The notes beneath the pieces were generated by a model, which worked only from the letters and a program-made list of their open reading frames with translations, was not told the DNA's origin and did not search any database. From the NCBI GenBank assembly GCA_038501195.1, contig JBBPUQ010000009.1, positions 3,472,001 to 3,536,000 on the forward strand: 64,000 nt of DNA, written 5' to 3'. Each line of letters opens with the position of its first letter. The first letter of the stretch is position 1. A program made the position numbers and the translations under genes. This document shows positions 11,901 to 24,120 of this stretch, in pieces. The DNA is from Nemania diffusa (lineage: Eukaryota; Ascomycota; Sordariomycetes; Xylariales; Xylariaceae).

Positions 11901-14900
11901 AATATACTAAAAATTTAAACTACAAACTATATATTGCATAATCTACAGTATAAGTATAATTTAACTAAGTTAGTTATATTTAATTGCAATTGTTGAAACT
12001 ATTTTATTATATATAAATAATAATATATATAAATAAAGTATTAAAATATTTTAATATAGTTTGTTTTATTATGTTTTAATAAATATTAAATAACTAGTGT
12101 TTTAATTTCGTTATTATATTTTATTTATAATAGTATTTAATTTTTAAAACTTTATATTAATTTGTTTTTAATTATTTATATTATTGTTATTAAACTTAGT
12201 AATATATATTTTTTTTATTATATAACTTATAATTAATTTATATATACTAAAAACATATTTTTTATTTGTTATTAATATTTTTTTATTTAATAGTAGTATA
12301 TATAGTTTGTTAACATTTACTATATATATAACATTAATATTTCGATTAATATTATTACTGCTATTTTTACTAATAATTTAAATATTTATTTTAAATATTT
12401 GTAGTTTAAGTATAAGCAGTACTAAAAAAGTAGTTTAAATATATATAAATATATTAAATAAGCTTTATATATTTAAAGTATAAAATTTAACAATTATAAA
12501 ATATTTTAATTTTGTTACTACTGAAAAAAAAGCTGAGTATATATTATATTTTTAAACAAAAACTTAAAATTTTGTACTATTACTATTAAATTAGTATTAG
12601 TTTTACTAAATTCAAACATTTTAAATAAAAATAGTAGCTGTAAATATTATAAAGTTTTTATTTCGACTTAAAACTAAGCTATAATAACTTTTTTTCAATT
12701 TTAGCAAATATAGTTTTTATTGCTTAAATTACTACTAATGTTTTATATTAAATAGTAATATTAATATTTATAAGCTATATAATACAAAAGTTATAAAAAA
12801 AAACTTGTTAACAATTTGCTGATTAAATATATTATAAATACTATATAAATATCTTTAGTTTAAAAAAATCGATATATTGCGCTTTTTTAAAAAGTGTTTT
12901 TTAGCTATTAATATTATATTTAGTTATATTATTAAGTTTATGCTCGATTTAAAAATTAGTTATTTTATAAACTTGTTTTACTATAAAATTACTAAGCATA
13001 TTTTTATATTTGTTAACAATGTTTTTTCTATTATTAATATATTTTTTTAGCTAATTGAAAATATTAAAAGAAAAATTAAAGTTGTATAAATTAGATTTAA
13101 TATGCTGTAAAAAAAAAATATATTGCTTTTTTTTAAACTTTATAAAACTATTATAGTTAAAGCGTTATTATAGTTTTGTATTAACAACTACTTGTATTAA
13201 AACATTACAGAAAACAAAAAGTTTTAAAATATGTAAAAAGTAAAAAAAAAAATAATATTACTATTTATTTTTGAAAAAATTATTATTGTATTAAATATTG
13301 CTACTAAAACTACTAAACATTTTAAATATATACTTTTTAATGTAAGCTATTTTTTAATATTTAATAAATTTTATATATTTACTTTTATATTATTTACTTT
13401 TGTTAACTTAATTAATATATTTTTTTTGTTATTAATATAAAAAGATCTACTAATATTTAGTAGTATTATTTACAGTATTAAAAAAAGTACTAAAAAATTA
13501 CTAGTAAACTAGTTAAATAATACTATATTTGTTAACTAATTTGTTAATAATAGTTGCAGTTTTAACTACAAATTAAATATATTAACAATGTTAACATTTT
13601 TTAGTTTTTTTTTAATAAACTAAAAACAAACTACTATTATTAACAAAATATAATTTATATAAGCAAATTTTTAAAACTAACTATATGTTTAAATTATATT
13701 TAAAAATAAATTTTTAAAAACTTAAAATTTAAACTATTTTATTTTTATATTTATTAAAGTTTTTTTATACAAATAAAAAAGCTTAGTAAATATAATAGAA
13801 AACTATTTTGTAAATTGTAATATTGCTAAAAAAAAAAACTTTAGTTTAAATATATAAGTATATATTTTATATAATTGTTTATATGTTGTAAAAACATGTT
13901 ATTAATAAATATACTAGTTAAGCTTTTATTAAGCTATAACAATATAGTAAATATATTACAACTTATTTTGTTTTTTTATTTTTAGTGTTTAATTAAATTA
14001 TTTAAAACAACAGCGCATAAATTAGCTTTGCTTGCTTAAAAAAAACCTTATTTTATAAAGTAAAACAAATATACAACTTGATTTTAATACTTAAGTTATA
14101 ACAAACTGCTTTTAAACTTTAAAACAATAAGCTAATAAGCAATTTTTAAATACTAACATTATTAAAAAAGATAGCAATATATAAGTATTAACAGCTTTTG
14201 TTTAATAAAAAAAAAATGTTACAACGTTAAAAAATAAAAAGTATAATTATTTAATATAGTTTATTTATTATATAGTTTATAATAAACTTTAATAATTTAA
14301 CATTATTTATATATATTAAAATAAACAAAGTTTTATATAAAATATTATATTATAAAAAACAACTTAAACAATTTTAAATTTATATTTTTTAACTATTGCT
14401 GATATTATAAAAAAAAGTTAACTAAAATTTTGTTATAGCAGTTTAATAGTTTTATTTATATATTTAAGCATTTTTTTTAAAACTAGTTTATATTAAAACT
14501 AGCAATAGTATATTTAGTTCTATTAACTAATATTTCAGCTATATTAAAACAAATAGCTATAATATATTTTATTTATATAGCATAATATAATTTTTTAATA
14601 ACTTAAATATTAATTAAGCTATTACTTACATATAAGCTAAAAATAATCTAATAAAACTAACAAAGTTTATAAACTAAATAAATAAACACTTTTTCGAAAA
14701 TATTAATAAAGCTATTTTAAACTATTAAACAATAAAAAGTTATATATAAACTAAACTTTATAACAACTTTTTAACATTAAAAAACAAACTTATAAATAAA
14801 TAAAAAAAAAAAGCTTATTTTATTGCTAATAGTGCTTAAAAGTATAAATATATACTAATATATTAAAAATATATATATATAATAAACAAAAAATGCATTT

Positions 14901-17900
14901 TTAAGTTTTAGTACTAATTTAAATAGTTATAAGCTTTAATACTATATATTTCTATTAGTATAAAAAATGTGCTTTGTATTAAATGCAGCATTTATTATTA
15001 TAACTAATTTAATAAAGTAATAGCAACAGTTTTTTAGTATAATTATAACTTTTCGCTTATTTTTACAAAAGCCCAAACTTTATTATTAATATATTATATT
15101 ATTAACTATATTACAAAACTAAAGTTGCTTATATATTAGCAACTAATATTAATTGTAATATATTTAAACATGTTTAAAACAAACTTAAACTTTATAAATG
15201 TTTAATAATTAAACTTTATAGCTAAAAATTTAATAACAAAAATATTTAATAAAATATTTTTTAAATAAAAGCTATTTTTAATTAATATAACAAACTATAT
15301 TTTTAGTTATAACATATATTATATTTTTTAAAATATTTAGTAATAAATTTATATATTAATAATTTATTAAAAACTTATACAAATATAACTAAGTTTATAA
15401 TATTAAACAGTTTAGTTTAATTAAAAAAGCTTGTAAAATTAAATATAAAATGAATTATATTTTTTTAAACTAAAAAAAAACATTTACTTAACGATTTTTT
15501 AAACTTATAAAGCAAAAAGTTTTTAATTACAAAATCTTTGCTTATATAATTATATATTTTATATTTAAATTATATTAAAACTAAACAAAAAATAGCTAGC
15601 AAACTTTGTTTGTTTAATAATGTTTGAAATAATAGTTAATTTTGTTAATAAATTAAACATTTTAAAAAGCTTGTAATTTTTATAATTAATAATATACTAC
15701 TTTTTAATAAAAATAATAATATATTGTATATATAATCTTAAGTAATAAAGCTTAGTTTTTTTATATTTTAAAAGCATTTTATATTTGATTTAACTTTAAA
15801 GCTTATTTTATTATAAAAGTAACTAAAACTTCAATGTTTTAATTAGCTATAGTTTATTTGTTTTAATTTTGATTTATTTTACAAATTAAAAAAAAATACA
15901 AAGTATAATATATTATAATAAAGTATTAAAATTAACTATAATTTTAAAGTTAATAATAATTATATTTTAAATAACAAAAATAGAGTTTTTTGTAATACTA
16001 CAGAAAAAGCTAACAATTTTTTGTATTATAATGTAATAGCAGCTTTTAATAACAGTTTGTTGTAGCAATTATAGCAATTATACAATATAGAAATTTTTAT
16101 TTTTAAACAAATTACAAACTTATTATATTAAACTAATTAAACTATATATTTTAACTTAAATAATTACTTAGCTTTTAAAAAACTAGCAATATATTATAAT
16201 ATATTATTAATAATATAAAGAAAAAACATAAAACAAATAAATTAAATATTTAATATAATAAAAAGCGCTATTAAAAAGTAAAAAAAAAAAATCAATATAT
16301 TAAATCAAAAAATACTATATAACATAAAAAAAATAAAAAGTTTTAGTACTAGCAACAATAAAGTAAATATTTCAGATATATTATAGCAAACTTACAATAA
16401 AAACTTGCTTAAAATAAATAAAAATCCAATTGTTATACTATAAGCAATAAAGCTATACTATTACAAACAATAACATATATTTATATAGTTTAATATTTTA
16501 GTTAACTTTAAATCTATATAATGTTATATTAATAATATAGTAGTAAAAAAATATAAATTAAATTGTAAATAAACAATTGTTTTTAACTTAGTTTTAAAGC
16601 ATTTAAATAAAGTAAACTATTACTATAAAAATGCTTTTGTTGCTTTTAATATTAAAAATTAACAAAAAACTAATACTAGCTTTTATTTATAAATATTATT
16701 TTATTTATTAAATAAAAGCAGTACTAGAAAAAGCTAAGTAATTTAAGCTTTAGTAACAGCTTTAAAACTAAAAAAAAAGCGAAATTATATATGTTTTACT
16801 GCTACATTTAGTTATATAAAAGCTAATATTAATAAAATTACTATATATTTTGTACTAAGCTTTATAGTTTTAAAGTTAGCAAATAGCAAAAATAATATTG
16901 TTATAAACAGAAAATTTTTAAAAATAAAGTATTAAAGTTAAAAAGTTACTAATATTTTAGTAATAAATAAATATAATATAATGTTTACAGTTAACTTTTA
17001 TAAAATTAACTTGTAGTTTTAACAAATATAAAAATAAAATAATTATAGTTTTAAAAAACTGCTTGTTATTATTTTATACAACAATTTTTACTAATTTAAA
17101 CTTATAAAAAAAATTTCGATACTATATTTTAATAAGCTTATTATTTAAACTAATTATATAAAAACTAGCAACTATTTTTAACTGTTATAAAACAAAGTAT
17201 AAAAAAATAAACATTATTTTAAGTACTAACTTTAGTTTAAGTTTATTACTGTAGTTATTTTAAACAAACAAATATATATAACAAATGTAAAATATATTAT
17301 GCTATTTAATCATTTGTAAATAAATTAGTAAATAAAAAGTAATATTAATATTTTAAATATAAAAATAATAAATAATAATAATATTATTTTAAATAAAATA
17401 ATAAAAACAGTTATATTATTAAATATAATAAAATATAGTTTAAATATTTAAGTAGCTTTAAATTTTGCTAAACTATATAACTAGCTGTTATATATATTTT
17501 TATTAAAATATATTTCAATCAATAGTTATATAAAAAAAAATGCTTTATAAATAATAAACTTAATTATAAACTTTAATACAATAAAAATACCTGCTTATTT
17601 TTTTTTAATAATAAAAATATTAGTTGTTATAACTAATAATATATATTAAAAACTAAAAATAGTTAATAATATAAAATATATAGTCGAAAAATTTATGTTT
17701 AATTTTAATGTTTATATATATAAAACTATTTTTAGTATATTTATTGTTATAAAGCTGCTTTTTATATACTTTTTATTTTTTTTAACAATAAAAAATATCG
17801 AACTATATAATTTTTTATAAAAAATAATTCTAATTTTACTAAATATGTTTTATATATTAACATTTTTTTTATATTTTAAGCTATTTATTAAAAAAAGCTA

Positions 17901-19149
17901 TTTTTTAATTTTAACGTTTGTAATTACAGAATATAAAATATAAAAACAAAGTTATAATGCTGCATTTTTACTATTGTTAAATAAGCAGAAAAAAAAGCAA
18001 GCTTTATTAATATATATATTTAATTATTACAACTAATAAATTTAAAAAGCTTTTATTTTTTTGTTTTAATTGATTTAAAACATTATTTATAACTGCGTTT
18101 TTTGTTTAAAATAAAAACAGCAATAAATAAAATAAAAAAAATAAATAAGCTAATAATATATAAATATAAAACTAAATAAAACAGTTTATAGTTTGATTTT
18201 ATATAAAACTATGTTTAAAAATATAGTTATAAAATATATTATAACAGTATAAGTAACAAGTTATAAACTTATAGCTATGTTATAATTTATATAACTAAAC
18301 TTTGTTTTGTTAATAAATTTTTTAAACTTTTTTTTGAGCTATTTATTTAGTTTTTTTAAATAAATTTTTTTTATATAAATAAACTAAAGCTAGAAATTTT
18401 TTTATAAAACAAAGTAACAATGTTTTTACAGTTAATATTTGTACTATATTTTTGCAAACTTTAAATATAATTAAATATAAATTTTATTTTAACTTTTATT
18501 TATAGCTATAATAAACTTTTTTATTACTATATTACTGTTTTTAAAATTATTAATTAATATATTTGTTTTTGTTGTTAGTTATATATACTGTTTTTATTTT
18601 TTATTAGCAAAGCTTATAAATAGTAACTCTTTTTATTTACTATTTATAGTTCAACAATTATAAATATAACAAACAAAATTATAAATAAACTATTTTATAT
18701 TTATATTTTATAAGTATTAAATTTTAAGCTTTATTAATAAAAATAGTTTTTAGTTGCACATTTTACTAATTTTATTTTTAAGTTCAAACTTAAAAACTAT
18801 TGCTAGCTATTTTTTCTTGTTATTTATTTATAGTTTTGCTATTATAAATAGTACAAATTAAACTAAGTCTAATTAATAAATTATTGAACTAGTAACAAAA
18901 CTTAATTTAATAGTAACTTATAAAATGCTTTAATATTTTTTCGTTTTGTTGTTTTAGCTGTATATAGATATAGTGCTAAAACAGAGTTAAAGTTTGAAAA
19001 CAATACAAAAAATGCTAAAAATACAAATATTTGTAAATTTTGAACATTTAAAGACTTATATCAGCAATAGTTTGCTAAAATATAGTATTAGCAGTAACTT
19101 TATTAATTATAAGCTTTTTTACTTTTTTTGTTAAATAGTAATATAATAT
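8959..19149. other. Geneless, moderately RIP-mutated AT-rich block
   Basis: Over 10 kb I see no gene, RNA gene or clear repeat boundary on either strand. The text is made of TTTTAA, TATA, AGCTTT and AACT words with dense stops. Composition varies locally, for example about 5% G+C around 10.6 kb and higher around 18.9-19.1 kb. It may contain old transposons whose partner copies lie outside the window. Confidence 0.65.
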
Positions 19150-19560
19150 ATTTTATAGATTTTAATAATACAGTTAAACTTTATAGTTTAAGCATTTTTA
19201 AAGTAAAAAGTTTAGTAAATAATAAGTTTTGTTGCATATAGTAGTAAAAAAAATTAATATATTTAAAAACGTAATTGTTTTATTTAATATTGCTTTAAAT
19301 GTACTATTAAAAGCAGTACAATTTAATAGTTGCACTTTGTTTAATTTTAAAAAAGTATATGCTTATATTATTAACTTGCTTTTGTTTAACTTATTAATAT
19401 CAAAATTAATAAATACTTAAACATTATTACAATTAGTTTGCTTTAATAACTTATTTAAGCTTTTGTTATTGTATAACTATTTGCTACTAGTATTGTTTAG
19501 TATTTTTTATACAAGTTTAAAATACTAAAGCTGTTTAGTTAAAACATTACTTGCAGTATT
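19150..19560 (+). repeat. Duplicated unit, copy 1
   Basis: This segment matches 19,680-20,390, with insertions in the second copy. Shared landmarks are TAGTTTAAGCATTTTTAAA (19,186 and 19,710), the open-frame core CAATTTAAT..TTGTTTAA, and ATACAAGTTTAAAATA against ATGCAAGTTTAAAATA. Differences include both C/T and G/A transitions. The spacing between matching points changes from about 786 to about 826 bp, so indels followed the duplication. Confidence 0.65.
19226..19420 (+). pseudogene. Unidentified open frame, copy 1 of duplicated pair
   Basis: The frame is open from after the TAA at 19,223 to the TAA at 19,418-19,420. It has no ATG; a TTG at 19,229 would give 63 residues. The middle of the product reads AVQFNSCTLFNFKKVYA. 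The same frame is open in the second copy at 20,033-20,236 (IQFNCCILFNFKKIYT at the matching place). Many replacements (V/I, A/V, T/I) come from single transitions, which fits mutation rather than selection. I recognise no family. It is probably a remnant of a transposon or duplicated gene, not an active gene. Confidence 0.3.
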
Positions 19561-19726
19561 AGTAGTATTAACATTAATTGTAAACATTTTAACTTTTATA
19601 ATAAAAATATTAGTACTTTTTTATAAGTTGTAATGTTTTATATTTACTTTGTTTAGTTAAACAGTAGTATAGTATTTTTTATAAACTTTAACAATATAGT
19701 CGAAATCTATAGTTTAAGCATTTTTA

Positions 19727-19918
19727 AAATATTAAAGTCTAAACTTGTATTATTTTAAGTAGTATTTTTATACAGTGCTTTTTTAAATATTACTATTTGG
19801 TATTTTTTAGCTAAAAATATGTTATAATAAACAATTTAAAATATTAAAGTTTAAACTTGTATTATTTTAAATAGTATTTTTATATAGTGCTTTTTTAAAT
19901 GTTACTATTTAGTATTTT
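19727..19918 (+). repeat. Tandem repeat, two copies, period 111 bp
   Basis: An ~81-bp sequence beginning AAAATATTAAAGT at 19,727 recurs at 19,838. Inside are TAAACTTGTATTATTTTAA and GTGCTTTTTTAAAT. Nearly all differences are C/T or G/A (AGTCTAAAC against AGTTTAAAC, TACAGTG against TATAGTG, TTTGGTA against TTTAGTA), the signature of RIP acting on the pair. Confidence 0.8.
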
Positions 19919-20032
19919 GTTTTTTGGATTAGCACTGTTTTTTCAAATAAGCTTTGTTATATATAGTAATTTAAAAAATCTAGAAAAAAGTTAGCATATA
20001 TTTAAAATATGTTTAAAAAAATAAATTAATAA

Positions 20033-20236
20033 AACTATATTTATACATTTGAAAACATAATTATTTTATTTAATTTAGTTTTAAATATACTAATAAAAGT
20101 AATACAATTTAATTGTTGCATTTTGTTTAACTTTAAAAAAATATACACTTTTGCTACCGACTTTTTTTTTATTAAGTTTATTAGTATTAAAATCAATCGA
20201 AACTTGGAATTTGTTACAATTAATTTGCTTAAATAA
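20033..20236 (+). pseudogene. Unidentified open frame, copy 2 of duplicated pair
   Basis: The frame is open for 67 codons from after the TAA at 20,030-20,032 to the TAA at 20,234-20,236, without an ATG. It is the homologous frame of 19,226-19,420 and aligns from IFKNV/TFENI through FNFKK. It then diverges, reading on through RNLEFVTINLLK before the stop. No known motif is visible. Its being open in both copies fits descent from a coding sequence, but short open frames also survive by chance. Confidence 0.3.
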
Positions 20237-20390
20237 CTTACACACTAATTAGTTTGTAACAATAATTTAAAATAAGTATGTTTTACTATGCTAGCTTTTT
20301 AATATTACACAGTTATTTGCTATCGGTGTTATTTAATATTTTTTATGCAAGTTTAAAATATTAAAACTGTTTAATTAAAGCACTAATAGC

Positions 20391-20694
20391 TTTAAGCTTA
20401 AAACTAATTGATTTATTATACTAATAAATTTTGTAAGTTTTAACTCTGTTATATTAACTTTAGATTAGTTTATTTTTTGTTAAAAAAGCATTAGTAAAAA
20501 AGTTAACACGTTTGCTAATAATGTTAACTAAACATAATAACAAGTAACAAAGCTTTCGTTAAAAGTAAAAACACAAAATCTATTAAAAGCTCGAAAATTA
20601 TTCTAAAGTTAATATTTTCAATTAAAAAAATAGCTAATTAATAATTTAAAATGTAGTAAATTTAAAAATAATAAAAAATTGATAGTAATTGTAA
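20391..20694. other. No gene seen, slightly less mutated
   Basis: This stretch has more G+C words than most (GTTAACACG, CTTTCGTT, AAGCTCGAAAATT) but no open frame of note and no recognisable RNA gene. Confidence 0.6.
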
Positions 20695-20960
20695 AGCGCA
20701 GTAGTATTGTTAATAAATAAAAGTTGTAGTAATAATAATATAAATAGTAGTACAAATAAATAGTATAAATAGTAGTATAAGTAAGCAATAATATAAGTAG
20801 TTGTAGCTAAAATAGCTTACACAGAAATATATATAGCTTAGTTGCTTATTTTACTTACTATAGTAGCTATATAATTAATTGCAACTGCAACTGCTTTATT
20901 TATTTACTATATTAGTTGCAAACAATTGCAGCTGCTACTGCTACTGCTATATTTACTTAA
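20695..20960. repeat. AGT/GCT-rich degenerate repeat cluster
   Basis: The left half (about 20,700-20,820) is rich in AATAGTAGTA and AAGTAGTTGTAG words. The right half (about 20,840-20,950) is rich in TACTATAGTAGC, GCAACTGCAACTGC (20,881) and GCTGCTACTGCTACTGCTAT (20,931). The halves are loosely complementary (AGTA words against TACT words), so an imperfect inverted repeat is possible. It may be the decayed subterminal repeat region of an element ending near 21.39 kb. Confidence 0.45.
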
Positions 20961-21099
20961 CTTTAATTAACTATTAAATTTTATACATTGTTTAATAAAA
21001 ACTGCTAATTTTTAGCTACTGTTCTAGTTTTTATATAAAATAAGTATAAATTAAAGCAATTAATAAGCAGTTTATGCTATAGATAGTAAAAATGAACTA

Positions 21100-21390
21100 T
21101 AAATATGTACTAACGTAGTTTATATGCAGAAGTAGCTAGTTTAGCTGATTATAACTGCATACATGCAATAAAAGCTGAATTGGACGAACTATACTTAAAT
21201 AAGCTAAGAGAATTTCTTATTTAGAATAAAAAACTGTCTTGGAAATTTTTCAACAACTAGCTGACCCACTTTTCCTAAATAAGAAAGCAAAATTACCTAT
21301 TTCGGCCATAGAATTCTGCTGGGAATTTTTTACAACACTACAAGTAACTTTTCGTTTCACTTAGTTGTTCCTCCTTCGTTAAAAACGAAA
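21100..21390. other. Less mutated island at compositional boundary
   Basis: G+C here is roughly 35% by eye, with words such as GAATTGGACGAA, CTGACCCAC, TTTCGGCCATAG, CTGCTGGG and TGTTCCTCCTTCG. A 12-bp inverted repeat, TTTCTTATTTAG (21,213-21,224) and CTAAATAAGAAA (21,275-21,286), lies inside it. A diverged direct repeat (TTGGAAATTTTTCAACAAC near 21,239; CTGGGAATTTTTTACAACAC near 21,319) follows the same spacing logic. The right end has a small TTCGTTAAAAACGAA hairpin (about 21,376). To the right, composition falls abruptly. This could be a terminus or LTR fragment of an element, or unique DNA between two repeat blocks. Confidence 0.6.
21114..21224 (+). pseudogene. 36-codon open frame fragment in island
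   Basis: The frame runs from after the TAA at 21,111-21,113 to the TAG at 21,222-21,224. The product includes AEVASLADYNCIHAIKAELD and then LYLNKLREF, a mixed composition more protein-like than other frames in the window. There is no ATG. It may be the C-terminal end of a decayed coding sequence, since the left side is heavily mutated and the right side is not coding. The family is not recognised. Confidence 0.25.
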
Positions 21391-21539
21391 ACATTAAAAC
21401 AAATAATATTAATATTATAAAATAAATAAATAAATAGTAATAAAAAACAATATAAATGATTTTAATAAATTAATATAAAATATATAAAAGTTTTATTATA
21501 TTATATATATAATAATTAAATATTTATTTAAATTAGTTT
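21391..21539. other. Transition into extreme AT-rich DNA
   Basis: Immediately after the island the sequence becomes almost pure A/T (AATAATATTAATATTATAAA), with no feature recognised before repeat A copy 1. Confidence 0.6.
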
Positions 21540-24120
21540 AATTATATATAAAAGCTAATTTTATTAATATTATTATTAATATAATTTAAATATTAATTTT
21601 AAATATTATTTTAACTAATTTTTCATTTGTTTATATAATATATAATATATTAATTATAATGTTATTTTTATTTTATTGTTTTATTTTAAAATTTTATAAT
21701 GTTAAAAAGTAATATTTATTAAATTTAATAACAAGTTTTATTATATTTTTTTTAAATAATATTTAAAAATATTATTTATTATATTAGTTGTTATATTTTT
21801 TTTATTTTATAAAATATTTTATTAAAAACTTTTTATTTATTTAAAATATTTAATATTATAATAAAACTTTAATTTTATAAAAAATATATTTGTTATTATT
21901 TTTTTTATAATAATTTAATTAAATAGTTATTATTTTTTATTAAAAAAGTTAAATTTTTTAAATATTAAAAAAAAATATAATTAAAATTATTTTATAAATT
22001 TATTAATATTATAAAAAATTAAATTTATAAACTAGTTTGTTTATTTTTTTAATTATAATAAATAAATTAATGTTTTATAAAAACTACTTTTTTAATAGTT
22101 TATTAAATAAATAATATTTTTTATATAAATAAAAATAAATTTTATTATTTATTTTAAATAAAATAAAATTATATTAATTTTTAATTAAATTTTAATATTT
22201 ATAACTATAAAATTAATAGCTATTTTTATATTTTTTTAATATAACAATAAATAAAGTTTAAAATTAAAATATTTTAAAAATATTTTAAATATAAAAAAAA
22301 AACTTTTAAATTAAAAATTTAAAACAAATTTATTAAAGCTATATTTAATTATTATTTATTTTATATTATTAAAATTATATTATAAAAATAATATTATTTT
22401 AATTTATAAAATATTATATTTTATATTAATATAATATTATATAATAATTTCAATGTTTTAAATTTATTATTTATTAAAACTATTTATTTATAAATAATAA
22501 TTAATAAAAATGTTTTAAATTATATTTATTTAAATTTATAAAGTTTTTTAAAATTTAAATATAAATTTAAAATTTTAATTAAAAATATTTTTATAAAATA
22601 TTTTTTAATTATATAAAAATAAAAACTTAATTATAATAGTTGTTTATTATTTAATTATATTTATAATATGTTTTAATATAAATATATATTTTTTAAAAAG
22701 TTTATAAATTATTATTAACAAAATATTATAATAATTATATTTTATTATTATTTAAAAAATAACTATAAATAAAATTTAAAAAAATTTAATAATAAAATTT
22801 ATTATAATAATATAATAAAGTATTATTAATTTTTAAATAAATTTAAGTTTTTTTAATACTTTATAATAGTTTATAATATATTTTAAATATTATAAACAAT
22901 AGCTAATATATTTAAAAATTTATATAAATAAGTTATATATTATAAAATGTTATAAATTATAAAATATATATATAAGTTTAAAATAATATTAGTTATTATA
23001 AACTATTTTAAAAATGTTTTTTTAATAAGTTATTAAAATATATAAATATTTTTTATTTTAAAAATAAATAAAATAAAATAATTTATATATATTAAATTTA
23101 TAAAAAAAAAACAATAAGTTTTTATTTAACTTTAAAATCAGCTAAAAAATAAAAATATTACTATAGTTTATTTATTATTTTAACAAATTAAAAATTATTA
23201 ATATATTTTTATATAAGTTTTTATTTTTAATGTTTATTTATAGTAATATTTAAAGCTATAATATATTTATATTTAAGTTATATAATATTATAGCATTAAA
23301 TAAATTTAAAAAAATAAATAATTGTAATAATATATTAAAAACAAAGTTTATTTATTTAAAAATATATTTTAAATTTAATTTAAATAAAAAAAATATATAA
23401 ATATTGTTGTTAGTTTTATATTAAGTTTTATAAAATTATTAAATTAAAAATTAATTTAATTAATAATTTTTTTAATAATTTTATATTTAATAAAAATAAT
23501 TATAAATTTAATATAAAATTAAATTTATTTTAAAGTTTATTATTTTATTATATAACTTTATTTAAATAAAAATTTTATTTAAAAATAAAATTAAATAAAT
23601 AATATTAACTAAAATATATTAGTTGTTTTAATTATTATTTAAATAAAAAATAATAATATTATAACTATATTTATAAAAAATATTTAATTTAATAAATAAA
23701 AGTTATTAATAGTTTTAATAAATTAAATATATAATATTAATAAGTTATATTTATAAAATATTAAAAACTAGTTGTTTTTAATTAATAAAATTAAAAGTAA
23801 TTATAATTGTATATTTTTTTTATATTATTATTGTTTTTAATATAATATTATATTTATATTTATTAATAAATAATATAGTTTTCTAGTTTTATAATAGTAA
23901 TAGTTTTTATTAATACTAAAATATAAATTTATAAAAAAAGCTAATAAAATTAATATATATTTTTAAAGTAACTAAAATTATTAATAAAACTAGCTTATAT
24001 ATTGTTTTAATTTAATTGTTAATAGTAATTATATTAAAACTATTTATTATAAAGTTTAAAAAATAAACTATAAAATAACTAATAAAAAACTTAAAAAATA
24101 TTTATTTATATAAATAAAGT
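21540..24120 (+). repeat. Repeat A, copy 1 (about 2.5 kb)
   Basis: Collinear and same-strand with 32,580-35,110. Landmarks include AAATTTATAAACTAGTTTGT (22,022) against AAATTTATAAACTAATTTGT (33,040), AATATATATTTTTTAAAAA (22,680 and 33,640), ATTATAAACAATAGCTAATAT (22,888) against the AATAGTTAATAT version (33,840), and AATATATTAAAAACAAA (23,328 and 34,313). G/A and C/T differences are prominent. Frames are destroyed by stops. It is probably part of a transposable element; class undetermined because no protein motif or terminal repeat survives. Confidence 0.7.

Larger units (their letters stand above)
19680..20390 (+). repeat. Duplicated unit, copy 2 (with internal insertion)
   Basis: Homologous to 19,150-19,560, but enlarged by the two 111-bp repeats at 19,727-19,918 and some extra sequence before the open frame. 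The end of homology is near the AAACTGTTTAATTAAAGCA stretch around 20,363-20,381, matching AAGCTGTTTAGTTAAAACA near 19,530. Confidence 0.6.
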
